DNA of 43,539 nucleotides from Cytophagales bacterium. Its GTDB lineage: Bacteria > Bacteroidota > Bacteroidia > Cytophagales > Spirosomataceae. Below the pieces are notes generated by a model. That model had not been told where the DNA came from, ran no database searches, and saw nothing but the letters and a program-made list of their open reading frames with translations. Positions 24,633-33,276 of the stretch are shown here, one piece after another. The translations under genes and the position numbers were made by a program. Positions within the stretch are counted from its first letter, which is position 1. Each line of letters opens with the position of its first letter. The DNA lies in the NCBI GenBank assembly GCA_013298215.1, contig JAAFKE010000032.1, positions 1 through 43,539 of the forward strand. Direction: 5' to 3'.

Positions 24633-25400
24633 CTACAACTCGCGCACCCAGATGTTGCGGTAGCTGGTGGGGTTGCCGTGGTCTTGCAGTTTAATGGGGC
24701 CGCGCCCGTGGGGGGCAACCGTGGGCAAGCCAACGTAGGGCGTAGATCCACGAATTTCGGTGTGGTTTTGCACAATAATTCCGTTGTGCAAAACCGTGAT
24801 GTAGGGCGAAAACAACATCTGACCGTCTTTGTTAAAGCGGGGGGCGGTGTATATTACGTCGTAGCTTTGCCACTCGCCAGGTTTGCGACAGGCATTAACG
24901 AGCGGCATCTTTTGTTTGTAAATAGAACCCGCTTGGCCGTTGGAGTACGTGGGGTTGTTGTAATTGTCGAGTACTTGTAGTTCGTATATTCCTTGCATAA
25001 AAATACCGCTGTTGCCGCGCCCCTGCCCCGTGCCATCTACCACGGCTGGGGTTCTGAACTCGATGTGCAGTTGAAAATCCTCAAATTGTTGCTTGCACTG
25101 AATGTCGCCAGTGCCGCCAGCCACTGTCATAGCGCCGTCTTGCAGCGTCCACTTGGGCGCAGACACCCCGTCTTTGGCCATCACCCAGTTGCTAAGGTCT
25201 TTTCCGTCAAACAAAACAATTGCATCCGACGGCGCAGTGAGGCCCGATAAAGCAGGGGTGTTTGTGCCCGCAGTTACCACCCTGGGTATGGGACTCCACA
25301 GCTCGGTCGATTCGGGGGTTTGCTTGCTTGGTTGAAGCTGGGCGAAAGTGCTTAGAAAAGGAGCAACCAAACACGCCGTAAAAATAATTCTGTGTTTCAT
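24633..25400 (-). CDS. Secreted DUF1080 (3-keto-disaccharide hydrolase-like) protein
   Basis: A 255-residue exported protein with a signal peptide (first 21 residues, ending TFAQ) and a single DUF1080 domain, a concanavalin-like jelly roll. Members of this family have been shown to hydrolyse 3-keto-glycosides. Landmarks are ALSGLTAPSDAIVLFDGKDLSNWVMAKDG at the domain start, GTGDIQCKQQFEDFQLHIEFRTP, GQGRGNSGIFMQGIYELQVLDNYNNPTYSNGQAGSIYKQ and the end PIKLQDHGNPTSYRNIWVREL. The last motif carries residues conserved in the family. Its substrate here is unknown. It is divergent from the haloperoxidase gene. Confidence 0.88.
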   Translation of the reverse strand: MKHRIIFTACLVAPFLSTFAQLQPSKQTPESTELWSPIPRVVTAGTNTPALSGLTAPSDAIVLFDGKDLSNWVMAKDGVSAPKWTLQDGAMTVAGGTGDIQCKQQFEDFQLHIEFRTPAVVDGTGQGRGNSGIFMQGIYELQVLDNYNNPTYSNGQAGSIYKQKMPLVNACRKPGEWQSYDVIYTAPRFNKDGQMLFSPYITVLHNGIIVQNHTEIRGSTPYVGLPTVAPHGRGPIKLQDHGNPTSYRNIWVREL

Positions 25401-25635
25401 CTGATTTGTTTTAAAGGTTCATTCACATTGTAAAATCACAAAGCAATACATTTGCGTATTCTAACGAAAGATACCAAGTTGCTGTTGTTTTTTTGTTGAA
25501 TATCACGCATTTTATTTTTTCAAAGACTCCACAAATATTTCTAATCTCACTTTGGCATAATTTTTGGTCTTGCACAGACGCATGAGCTAAAATAATCATT
25601 TTTGCCTGTCCGAACTCATAAATAAAGATCGAAAG

Positions 25636-27033
25636 ATGAGAAAACGTACACTTTACCCCCGAATTTATGCCGCCCTCAAAAATTATGCCCTGTTTTTATC
25701 AGTAGGTATTTTGTTTTTTTTGTACGGCTGTAATACCAAGGAAACTGATCCCACTCCCGCTACCGTTGGTCCTGCTACTTTGGACAAAATAAGTGCCGAA
25801 CCCGCCACGAAGTGGGCCGACATGACGCTGAGTATGATCCGTCATACGGCTGGATTTTCGCCGCCAGTAGCGGCGCGCGCCATCGGCTACACTGGCCTTA
25901 CCATGTACGAGGCAATAGTACCAGGCATGGAAACAAGCCAGTCGCTGGCTGGCCAACTGAGCGGGTTGAGCACCCTGCCAAAACCCGAGGCCAATAAGGT
26001 GTATGATTGGACTTTGAGTTTAAACGCCGCCCAGTCTTCAATTATTAAAAACATATTTGCCAACACTTCGGACGCCAATAAGGTGACGATCGACTCGCTG
26101 GAGAACGCCATCGAAGCCAGTTTCGGCAAAGGCGTACCAGCCGACGTGGCAGAGCGTTCTGCTAAATTTGGGCAGGCAGTTGCAAATGCGATTTTTGAGT
26201 GGTCGAAAAAAGACGGTGGCCACGAAGGCTACCTCCGAAACTTCCCTGCGGACTATAAAGTACCCGTGTTCCCAGGTTCGTGGCAACCCACCGAAAATGG
26301 AAAAAAAATACCGATGCAGCCTTATTGGGGTAAAAACAGATTGTTTGTAGCCGCCAACGGTACGCTCACATTGCCCCAACCCATTGCGGTTTCTACGGCG
26401 GTAACATCACAGTATTTTGCACAGTATTTGGAGGTTTATACCAAAAATAAAGCCCTCACGCAGGCCGACAAAGAAGTGTCAGTTTGGTGGGCCGACGACC
26501 CAAGTGAGACTTTCACTCCGCCTGGCCATTCGTACAACTTGGCAAAAATTACCGTAGGTACGGCCAAGGCAGGCTTAGGCAAGGCCGCCGAGACCTTTGC
26601 GCGCACGGGCATAGCCGTGGCCGACGCCTTCACTAACTGCTGGAAGTGCAAATATGTTTTCAACAACGAGCGTCCTTATACATTCGTGCGGCGCGCGATT
26701 GACCCCGACTGGATACCGTTCTGGCCCGCGCCACCGTTTCCTGGCTTCACGTCGGGGCACGCCACGCAGTCGGCGGCAAATGCCATCGTGTTGGCCAGCT
26801 TGTACGGCGACAGCTTTAAGTTCACGGATGTGTCGCACGTGGGCCGCCCCCGCGATGCCAAACGCAACGTAGATTTTAAAGCACGAACCTTTAATTCGTT
26901 CTGGGAATCGGCCGAAGAATCGGCGTATTCGCGCTTTTTGGGGGGTATTCATACCCGCCAAGACAACGAAACTGGGCTCGTAGAAGGTCGCCGCGTGGGT
27001 CGCAACATCAACGCACTAAAATGGAAAAAATAA
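25636..27033 (+). CDS. Vanadium-dependent haloperoxidase-like lipoprotein (PAP2 superfamily)
   Basis: A 465-residue protein with a lipoprotein signal (FFLYGC, lipidated Cys32), so it is likely anchored in the envelope. The C-terminal half carries all three vanadate-binding motifs of the haloperoxidase/PAP2 fold: K339 xxxxxx R346-P347, S373-G374-H375, and S432-R433 xxxxx H439. Haloperoxidases oxidise halides with peroxide, while relatives are acid phosphatases, and the sequence alone does not decide between them. Bacteroidota have many such proteins of unknown role. The N-terminal half is a helical extension without known motifs. A 14-bp hairpin terminator follows. Confidence 0.88.
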   Translation: MRKRTLYPRIYAALKNYALFLSVGILFFLYGCNTKETDPTPATVGPATLDKISAEPATKWADMTLSMIRHTAGFSPPVAARAIGYTGLTMYEAIVPGMETSQSLAGQLSGLSTLPKPEANKVYDWTLSLNAAQSSIIKNIFANTSDANKVTIDSLENAIEASFGKGVPADVAERSAKFGQAVANAIFEWSKKDGGHEGYLRNFPADYKVPVFPGSWQPTENGKKIPMQPYWGKNRLFVAANGTLTLPQPIAVSTAVTSQYFAQYLEVYTKNKALTQADKEVSVWWADDPSETFTPPGHSYNLAKITVGTAKAGLGKAAETFARTGIAVADAFTNCWKCKYVFNNERPYTFVRRAIDPDWIPFWPAPPFPGFTSGHATQSAANAIVLASLYGDSFKFTDVSHVGRPRDAKRNVDFKARTFNSFWESAEESAYSRFLGGIHTRQDNETGLVEGRRVGRNINALKWKK

Positions 27034-27061
27034 CGCACTAAAAAGACATTGTATTCATTCC

Positions 27062-27114
27062 AAGGCTCGGCCAGCCGCCTTTGCTCACTGCAATGGCAGC
27101 TGGCCGAGCCTTTT
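27062..27114 (+). terminator. Intrinsic terminator after the haloperoxidase-like gene
   Basis: AAGGCTCGGCCAGC (27062-27075) and its exact complement (27099-27112) form a 14-bp stem, extended by GCC/GGC across a mismatch, and followed by TTTT on the plus strand. Confidence 0.88.
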
Positions 27115-27276
27115 GTTGGGCTAAACTGATGATGGGAATGGTTCTGTTTTTGTCCGAACAACGTGTAGGTAATATTGGGGATCAATAAATTTGTTGGTTT
27201 TTATCTTTTTGGCAAAATTATTGATAACAATTACACGAATCGACAACATGGTTCGTTATGCTGACTGAAAAAGCAG

Positions 27277-27284
27277 TAATTTTG
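27277..27284 (+). promoter_or_regulatory. -7 promoter box of the GldJ-like gene
   Basis: TAATTTTG matches TAnnTTTG 43 bases before the start codon. The -33 position holds only TTCG (27252-27255, 21-base spacer). Confidence 0.45.
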
Positions 27285-27327
27285 CTATTTCGTTTCGGTC
27301 GAAACTATTCCATTTAATAACATCTCA

Positions 27328-28638
27328 ATGCAAAAGTTCAGTATTAAAACCGTGGCGGTGGCACTCTCGATGTTGATCGTGATGAATGCCTGCCAGAAAA
27401 AAACGCCTACCAGTTTGCAACCAGGTAAACAAAGCACCAAAACGGGGCTTGCCTACGGAAACGGCAAAAGCAAAGGCGGCAAAAAAGGACTGAAAGACAC
27501 CAAAGCCGACAATGGTTTTGTGGTGGCAGACTACAAGCAACAAGCCTTGGGGCCCGACCTGGTATTTATAGAAGGTGGCCGCTTTACAATGGGAGCGCTG
27601 GAAGAGGACATCCTCAACTCACGCGACGACAGCAAGCGCACCGTCAGTATTCAGTCGTTTTACATGGACGAGACCGAAATTGCCAACGTACACTATTTAG
27701 AATACTTGCACGCTATTCAGAAAGATTCATCGGAGGAGTTCTACCGCAAGTCGCTGCCAGACACCACCGTTTGGGCCGATCCGCTTTCGTTCAATGATTC
27801 TTACGTGACCTACTATTTGCGCCACCCTGGTTTTAGGATGTACCCCGTGGTGGGCGTGTCGTGGGTGCAAGCCACCGACTATTGCAACTGGCGCACCAAC
27901 GTGGTGAACGCCAATATGGCGCAGATGGCGCAAGGAAAAACCGCAAAAGCCGCCAAAACTAAAAAGGGCAAGAAGGGCAGTACCGAGGGGGCCGAAACTT
28001 TTGTGGCGTCGTCGGGGAGTGGCACTCAGTTCAGACCCGCCGTTGAGTCTGGCTACGTGTTGCCAAACTACCGCCTACCAACGGAGGCCGAGTGGGAGTA
28101 CGGCGCAATGGCCATGATTGGTACGCAGTACGGCAACGACGAGGCACAAGTGAACCAACGGATATACCCGTGGGACGGTTCGACGATGCGCAATGGCCGC
28201 CGTGGACGGCACCAGGGCGAGATGTTGGCCAACTTTAAGCGTGGACGCGGCGACTTCGCTGGTATTGCGGGCCGCGCCAACGACAACAACATTACCACCG
28301 CCGAAGTGTATGAGTTTCCGGCCAATGATTTTGGACTGTACAACATGGCGGGCAACGTGAACGAATGGGTGTATGACGTGTACCGGCCGCTGTCGCACCA
28401 AACGGTGAGCGATCTGAACCCCGTGCGCCGCGATGGTTTTTTGGATGATGCCAAAAACTACGACAAAAAAGGAAACAACTCCATGGTAGACGACAAGCTG
28501 AGGGTTTTTAAGGGTGGTTCTTGGAACGACGTAGCCTACTGGCTCGCCCCAGGCACACGCCGGTACATTGACCAAGATTCGGCCACGGCCACGCTTGGTT
28601 TCAGGTGCGCTATGATCTCAACTGGTCGCAACAAATAA
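27328..28638 (+). CDS. gldJ: GldJ-like gliding-motility/T9SS lipoprotein (SUMF1 domain)
   Basis: A 436-residue lipoprotein (lipobox VMNAC, Cys22) with a formylglycine-generating-enzyme-like (SUMF1) domain. Landmarks are GPDLVFIEGGRFTMGALEEDILN, VSIQSFYMDETEIANVHYLEYL, PDTTVWADPLSFNDSYVTYYLRHPGFRMYPVVGVSWVQATDYCNWRT, YRLPTEAEWEYGAMA, GNVNEWVYDVYRP and RVFKGGSWND. These match GldJ more closely than GldK; both belong to the gliding and type IX secretion machinery. A Lys/Ala-rich insert of about 30 residues (near 190-225) interrupts the domain. The N-terminus after the lipid anchor is Lys/Gly-rich. A hairpin terminator follows. GldJ assignment is by resemblance, and other gld genes are not in view. 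Confidence 0.7.
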   Translation: MQKFSIKTVAVALSMLIVMNACQKKTPTSLQPGKQSTKTGLAYGNGKSKGGKKGLKDTKADNGFVVADYKQQALGPDLVFIEGGRFTMGALEEDILNSRDDSKRTVSIQSFYMDETEIANVHYLEYLHAIQKDSSEEFYRKSLPDTTVWADPLSFNDSYVTYYLRHPGFRMYPVVGVSWVQATDYCNWRTNVVNANMAQMAQGKTAKAAKTKKGKKGSTEGAETFVASSGSGTQFRPAVESGYVLPNYRLPTEAEWEYGAMAMIGTQYGNDEAQVNQRIYPWDGSTMRNGRRGRHQGEMLANFKRGRGDFAGIAGRANDNNITTAEVYEFPANDFGLYNMAGNVNEWVYDVYRPLSHQTVSDLNPVRRDGFLDDAKNYDKKGNNSMVDDKLRVFKGGSWNDVAYWLAPGTRRYIDQDSATATLGFRCAMISTGRNK

Positions 28639-28656
28639 ATTATTTTTGGTATTTTT

Positions 28657-28690
28657 AGGCCGAACGGGCAACCATGCTCGTTCGGCCTTG
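28657..28690 (+). terminator. Intrinsic terminator after the GldJ-like gene
   Basis: AGGCCGAACG (28657-28666) pairs perfectly with CGTTCGGCCT (28679-28688), and a T-rich stretch (TGTTTTG) follows on the plus strand. It lies between the GldJ-like stop and the start of the TlpA-like gene. Confidence 0.8.
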
Positions 28691-28727
28691 TTTTGTAAAA
28701 TCGTTTTTGTATCCAAATCAATCTAAA

Positions 28728-29855
28728 ATGAAAAATGTACTTTTGTGTGCTGCCCTGGCTACCCTGGCAGTTGCAGCCAAAGCCCAAACCGAGGGAAAAG
28801 AGTTTAGTATTTCGGGCAAGGTTAAGAACCCCGTGGAGAATGGCATGGTTTACTTGGAACTTGCTGGCACTAAACCACTTAAGGCCGTAGATTCGACGCG
28901 GATGAACAAAGGAGTTTTTAGTTTTAAGACCAAGGAAACCGACGGAGGGACGTTCTACAATGTTAATATCAGCAACCGGCAGCGCGTGGTTGTGCTGGCC
29001 GAAGGCGGCGAAACACTCGAACTAACCGCCGATGGGTTTGACAAAGACAAGAACGGAAAAAAGGGGGTTGGGGTGGTGAGTGGCTCGAAAAACAACGAGT
29101 ACTACTACAAAATTATGGACTTGTACGAGAACATAGCCGTCAGAAATCAAAAACTGCAAGACCGCTACGCCGAAGCCGAAAAGAAAAAGGATGCTGCCGC
29201 AATTCAAAAAATAATGAACGAGGGCCAGAGTATGGAAAAAGAAATGGTGAACAGCGTGAAGGCGATGATACCCGAACTGGGCACGTCTTTGGCGGCTTTG
29301 TTTGCCACCAATTTTTTGAACGTCGAAAACGACTTTGAAACCATAAACGCGCTGGCCAGTCGCTTCGAGAAACAAAACCCAGATACCAAGCAAGCCAAAA
29401 TTTTTATCGGAAACATCAAGCGCATTCGCGGGGTGCAGGTGGGCGGCGAGGCTCCCGAGATAAGCCTCAACAACGCCGAGGGCAAGCCCACCAATCTATC
29501 GTCGCTGCGCGGAAAGTACGTGCTCATTGACTTTTGGGCGAGCTGGTGCGGCCCCTGCCGCATGGAAAACCCCAACGTGGTGAAAACCTATAACCGATTC
29601 AAAGAAAAGGGGTTCGACGTTTTTAGCGTTTCGCTCGACCGCGACAAGGCCGCCTGGCTGAACGCCATCGAGAAAGATGGGTTGGTCTGGAACTCGCACG
29701 TGTCTGACCTGAAATACTGGCAGTCGGCAGCGGCACAACTCTACGGTGTGAACGCCATCCCAGCTACTTTTTTGTTGGATAAAGAAGGTAAAATTATCTC
29801 CAAAAACTTGCGCGGCGAAGCATTGGAACAAAAATTGGAGGAGTTAATGAAATAA
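28728..29855 (+). CDS. TlpA-family thioredoxin with N-terminal DUF4369-like domain
   Basis: A 375-residue exported thiol-disulfide oxidoreductase. The ATG at 28728 is chosen because it starts a clear signal peptide (MKNVLLCAALATLAVAAKAQ); the frame is open 18 codons further up but inside the terminator. Residues 25-110 form a beta domain (EFSISGKVKNPVENGMVYLEL...) of the DUF4369 type, followed by a helical coiled part (130-230). The C-terminal AhpC/TSA-thioredoxin domain has WASWCGPCR near 270-278 and the cis-Pro context AIPATFLLD. It is a periplasmic reductant for proteins or cytochrome maturation. The stop overlaps the next gene's start (TAATG), indicating coupled translation with the recombinase. 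Confidence 0.88.
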   Translation: MKNVLLCAALATLAVAAKAQTEGKEFSISGKVKNPVENGMVYLELAGTKPLKAVDSTRMNKGVFSFKTKETDGGTFYNVNISNRQRVVVLAEGGETLELTADGFDKDKNGKKGVGVVSGSKNNEYYYKIMDLYENIAVRNQKLQDRYAEAEKKKDAAAIQKIMNEGQSMEKEMVNSVKAMIPELGTSLAALFATNFLNVENDFETINALASRFEKQNPDTKQAKIFIGNIKRIRGVQVGGEAPEISLNNAEGKPTNLSSLRGKYVLIDFWASWCGPCRMENPNVVKTYNRFKEKGFDVFSVSLDRDKAAWLNAIEKDGLVWNSHVSDLKYWQSAAAQLYGVNAIPATFLLDKEGKIISKNLRGEALEQKLEELMK

Positions 29856-30772
29856 TGTGGAAGCTGTACATCAAACATTTCAAAGGCCACCTGACGCTCG
29901 AACGCGGCCTGTCTGATAACTCCATTGAAGCCTACCTGCGCGATGTTACAAAACTGCACCAATACCTCGAACTCAACGCCGACACCACCGCGCCCGAAGC
30001 CCTAACGGAGGAACAGGTACTGGGCTTTTTGCAGTACCTCAACCAGTTGGGTCTGGCGGCGCATTCGCAGGCCAGGATATTGTCGGGGTTGAAGAGTTTC
30101 TATAAATATTTGCTCCTCGAAAATACCGTGCAAACCGACCCAACGCAGCTCATCGAGGCACCGCAGTTGGGCCGCAAACTGCCCGACACGCTGGCCTACC
30201 CCGAAATTGTCCAAATACTCGACGGCATCGACCTCTCGGCTCCCGCTGGCCCGCGCAACCGCGCCATGATCGAGGTGTTGTACAGTTCGGGGTTGCGGGT
30301 AAGCGAGCTGCTCGACCTGCAGATAACCAACTGTTATTTCAAAGATGGATTTATTAAGGTGATGGGCAAGGGCAACAAAGCCCGCCTGGTTCCCATTGGA
30401 AGCGATGCCATTAAGTTCACCGAAATTTTTATTGAAAACTTCCGTAGCCAAATCGAACCCCAAAAGGGCCACGAGGACTACATTTTTTTGAACCCGCGCG
30501 GCAAACAGCTGTCGCGGGTCATGGTTTTTTTGGTCATCAAAGAGGCCACCGCGCAGGCGGGTATCGACAAAAAAGTGAGTCCGCACACTTTCAGGCACTC
30601 TTTTGCTACGCACCTCATTGAGGGCGGGGCAGACCTGCGGGCGGTGCAAGAAATGCTCGGCCACGAGTCTATCACGACCACCGAAATTTATACCCACCTC
30701 GACCGCGACTACCTCCGTCAGATCATCACCGATTTTCATCCCCGCGCCCGACGGGTCGTAAGGTCTTATTAA
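29855..30772 (+). CDS. xerD: Site-specific tyrosine recombinase XerD/XerC
   Basis: A 305-residue Xer recombinase that resolves chromosome dimers at dif. The N-terminal SAM-like core-binding domain (5-95) shows LTLERGLSDNSIEAYLRD. The C-terminal catalytic domain has the complete set Arg148 (SGLRVSELLDL), Lys172 (GKGNKARLVPI), His244 and Arg247 (HTFRHSFATHL), His270 (LGHESITTTEIY) and the nucleophile Tyr279. Its size and sequence are those of the housekeeping XerC/D proteins. It is not an integron integrase: no patch of extra residues is seen. It overlaps the stop of the TlpA-like gene and the end of the converging gene by a few bases. XerD over XerC is by resemblance only. Confidence 0.82.
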   Translation: MWKLYIKHFKGHLTLERGLSDNSIEAYLRDVTKLHQYLELNADTTAPEALTEEQVLGFLQYLNQLGLAAHSQARILSGLKSFYKYLLLENTVQTDPTQLIEAPQLGRKLPDTLAYPEIVQILDGIDLSAPAGPRNRAMIEVLYSSGLRVSELLDLQITNCYFKDGFIKVMGKGNKARLVPIGSDAIKFTEIFIENFRSQIEPQKGHEDYIFLNPRGKQLSRVMVFLVIKEATAQAGIDKKVSPHTFRHSFATHLIEGGADLRAVQEMLGHESITTTEIYTHLDRDYLRQIITDFHPRARRVVRSY

Positions 30773-31314
30773 TCAGCGCTTTTGCCTCCCGTAAAATAGT
30801 GTTCGGGTTGCTTGAAAAGAATATTAAAAGAGGTCATGCTGCCATAAATTCGGGTAATGTACTGCTGCATATTCACCTTGTCTTCGTCGTCTAAGGCGCT
30901 GGCATTGAGCCGCTGTTCGAGCACGCGAAGCCGGTCGCGCATCATTACTATTTTATGAAAAAAGGCATCGATGGGGATCTCTTTCGATGCCAAGTCGCTG
31001 CGGCCTGGCCTCAGAATCATCTTGCCGCCTTTCCACTTGTCGCCCAGTGGCACCACTTCGGTGAGGTCGGCCCATTTTTGCAACACCCGGCTCAGTGTCA
31101 CCTCCACGTCGAACATACTTACGGTGTCTCCGTCGAGTTCGATGGCTTCGATGATCTGCAGCGGTGCATCGATTTTAATAACCTTCACCCCCTCTTCGAC
31201 AAACGAAATGGTGTATCCAGTCGATTTTAGATTAATTACTACGCCAATTCCAAAAACATCGTGTCTAATGCGTGACCCAATTCCAAGCAAGTTCGTACCC
31301 ATATTTGTAAGCAT
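30769..31314 (-). CDS. Conserved hypothetical protein with N-terminal Tudor/SH3-like domain
   Basis: I do not recognise a named family for this 181-residue protein. The N-terminal 60 residues (GIGSRIRHDVFGIGVVINLKSTGYTISFVEEGVKVIKID) read like a small beta-barrel of the Tudor/SH3 kind seen at the end of UvrD/PcrA helicases and in CarD-like proteins. A helical region follows (95-165), rich in charged residues and with DKWKGGKMILRPGR and FFHKIVMMRDRLRVLEQRL segments. No signal peptide or membrane segments are seen. It ends convergently with xerD, sharing TTAA at the stop codons. A role in nucleic-acid processes is inference from the domain shape alone. Confidence 0.75.
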   Translation of the reverse strand: MLTNMGTNLLGIGSRIRHDVFGIGVVINLKSTGYTISFVEEGVKVIKIDAPLQIIEAIELDGDTVSMFDVEVTLSRVLQKWADLTEVVPLGDKWKGGKMILRPGRSDLASKEIPIDAFFHKIVMMRDRLRVLEQRLNASALDDEDKVNMQQYITRIYGSMTSFNILFKQPEHYFTGGKSAD

Positions 31315-31428
31315 TCGGTTGTTTATTTCGGTGGGGTCGTCCTACCCCAGAAAACAGATTTTCAATAATCATGCCATTTTGCCCTGCCCAGCTAATTATT
31401 AAATGCGGGTAAATCCATTTTTCGATTG

Positions 31429-31436
31429 TATTTTTG
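31429..31436 (+). promoter_or_regulatory. -7 promoter box of the FKBP lipoprotein gene
   Basis: TATTTTTG (TAnnTTTG) lies 83 bases before the ATG at 31520. No TTTG -33 element is found at the right distance. Confidence 0.4.
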
Positions 31437-31519
31437 TGGGTAGGTTTTAGAAATAAAAACACCAAGCCCATCAGTCTCAAAGTGCATCCACGCCGATGTT
31501 CAATCAAACCAATGTAACC

Positions 31520-32398
31520 ATGAAGTTCTCTCGCATACTTATTTTTAGCTTCTTTGTTTTCTCGATCTCTGGCTGCATAAAAACCGCCGTGGTAAGCGAG
31601 GAGGAGACGCAAATTGCCACCAACGAGACCAAAATTAAAGAATATGTGTTGGCCCGAAAATTAGACATTACCCGCGCCACCAACGGGTTGTACTACGCCA
31701 TTACCAAGAAAAATCCCGCTGGCCGCGCCCCCAAAGTGGGCGAAGAACTGGCGTTTCACTACGTGTTTTCGGACCTTAATGGCGTAAAATTAGACAGCAC
31801 CGAACGGTTGAAGAACGACCCACTGGCCATTCCGATTGGCGTTGGTTTGGTAATTGAGGGCTTGGAGCAAGGGCTCGCACTGCTAAAAGAGGGCGAAAGT
31901 GCCACGCTGCTGATCCCGTTTTATTTGGCATTCGGCAACCAAGCCCGCACCAACCTACCCGCCTACTCGCCCATTCGTTTCGACGTGGAGGTGGTCAAGG
32001 TCAGGAGCGAAGACGAGCAAATTGAGGACTACCTAAAAGCCAAAAAAATATTGCCGACCGAAAAAACCGACACTGGCCTGCGCTACGTGCGCACCACGGC
32101 GGGCACGGGCGCGGCGGTGGCCAAGGGGCAAACCATAAAAGTAAATTACGCGGGAAGGATACTGACCGACCGGGAGTTTGACAAAGGCTCGTTTGAGTTT
32201 GTGCTCGGGGCCAATGCCGTGGTGAGGGGTTTCGACGAGGGCATTGCCAAGATGAAAATTGGCGAAAAAGCCACCCTCATCTTCCCGTCGGCGTCGGGCT
32301 ACGGCGCGGCCGGAAGCGTGGACAACAACACGCGCACCTACCGAATTTTGCCCTACGCGCCGCTTATATTCGACGTAGAAGTGGTGAGCGTCAGATAA
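31520..32398 (+). CDS. FKBP-type peptidyl-prolyl isomerase lipoprotein with two FKBP domains
   Basis: A 292-residue lipoprotein (lipobox SISGC, Cys19) that is probably periplasmic and membrane-anchored, where it would speed prolyl isomerisation during folding of envelope proteins. The ATG at 31520 starts the signal peptide; an in-frame ATG eight codons upstream is less good. Two FKBP-like domains are visible. The first (about 55-160) has KVGEELAFHYVFSDLNGVKLDST and PIGVGLVIEGLEQGLALLKEGESATLLIP; the second (about 180-290) has KGQTIKVNYAGRILTDREFDKG and FVLGANAVVRGFDEGIAKMKIGEKATLIFPSASGYG. The second better preserves the active-site pattern. Its 3' end overlaps the converging miaA gene by 46 bases. 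Confidence 0.88.
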   Translation: MKFSRILIFSFFVFSISGCIKTAVVSEEETQIATNETKIKEYVLARKLDITRATNGLYYAITKKNPAGRAPKVGEELAFHYVFSDLNGVKLDSTERLKNDPLAIPIGVGLVIEGLEQGLALLKEGESATLLIPFYLAFGNQARTNLPAYSPIRFDVEVVKVRSEDEQIEDYLKAKKILPTEKTDTGLRYVRTTAGTGAAVAKGQTIKVNYAGRILTDREFDKGSFEFVLGANAVVRGFDEGIAKMKIGEKATLIFPSASGYGAAGSVDNNTRTYRILPYAPLIFDVEVVSVR

Positions 32399-33276
32399 TC
32401 GTCGTCTGGGCTTATCCACTTGATCGTCAGACCATTGCGCTCCATGCTCCTAAAAAAAGTCATTTGGCGTTTGGCAAATTGGTGAATGGCAACCTCCAAC
32501 TGGCTCGCCATGGTTTGGTAGTTGAGCGAGCCTGTTAGGTATTGGGTAACGAACTTGTACTCTAAGCCATAAAAAATGAGCCTTTCGGGCAACACCCCGC
32601 CGTTGAGCAGCCGTTGTACCTCTTCGATCAGTCCGTCTTGGAGGCGTTGGTGCAGCCGCTGGCTAATTTTTTGGCGGCGAATTTGGAGCGGCACGTCAAT
32701 TCCAAAAACCTCAAACTCAACTTTCTGGGCCCCATTTTGCGGGGAAGGCAGCGAATTGTGTTGCAAAAAAACACCAATCTCAATGGCCCGAATGAGCCGT
32801 TTTCGGGTCGAGGTGTCGGCCTTGGCGGAATAGATCGACGGCGTAGCTTCAAAAATAGCCCGTAAGTTTTGGTCGGTCTCGCCGTCGAGCTCGTGGCGCA
32901 GCGGCGGGTTGGTTGGCACGGCCGTGAACTCGAAATTTTGTAAAACCGCCTGCAAGTACATTCCAGAACCCCCGCACAAAATAACGCGCTTTTTTTGGTT
33001 GGTAATGTGGCGGTAGGCCCGCCAAAAATCTTCCTGAAATCGCTGCACGTTGTAGTCCTCCCCCGCCTCCACAACGTCGATGAGGTGGTGGTTAATCACC
33101 TGGCCGTCGGTTCGGTACTCGTCCAAATCTTTTCCCGTGCCAATGTCCATGCCGCAATACACCTGCCGCGAGTCGGCACTAATAATTTCGGCGTTGAGTT
33201 GCTTTGCCCACCGCACCGCCAGTTTGGTTTTGCCGCTGGCTGTCGGGCCCAGTATCACGATCACGCTGTTGTTCAT
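32353..33276 (-). CDS. miaA: tRNA dimethylallyltransferase MiaA
   Basis: A 307-residue enzyme that adds a dimethylallyl group to A37 of tRNAs reading codons that start with U. The start at 33276 is chosen because its ATG overlaps the stop of the CobW gene (ATGA), a common coupling; an ATG eight codons further up would overlap more. The Walker A motif GPTASGKT is at 10-17, SADSRQVY near 34, and GTGKD near 46. LCGGSGMYLQAVL lies near 100 and a KRLIRAIE segment near 165. The C-terminal end (DDDYLTLTTSTSNISGA) is read through the last 46 bases of the FKBP gene on the other strand. Confidence 0.92.
   Translation of the reverse strand: MNNSVIVILGPTASGKTKLAVRWAKQLNAEIISADSRQVYCGMDIGTGKDLDEYRTDGQVINHHLIDVVEAGEDYNVQRFQEDFWRAYRHITNQKKRVILCGGSGMYLQAVLQNFEFTAVPTNPPLRHELDGETDQNLRAIFEATPSIYSAKADTSTRKRLIRAIEIGVFLQHNSLPSPQNGAQKVEFEVFGIDVPLQIRRQKISQRLHQRLQDGLIEEVQRLLNGGVLPERLIFYGLEYKFVTQYLTGSLNYQTMASQLEVAIHQFAKRQMTFFRSMERNGLTIKWISPDDDYLTLTTSTSNISGA

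Noticed and set aside
29855-30772. The Xer recombinase as the integrase for the cassette array
   Set aside because: It is a housekeeping Xer-type protein 25 kb away, with no integron-integrase feature visible.
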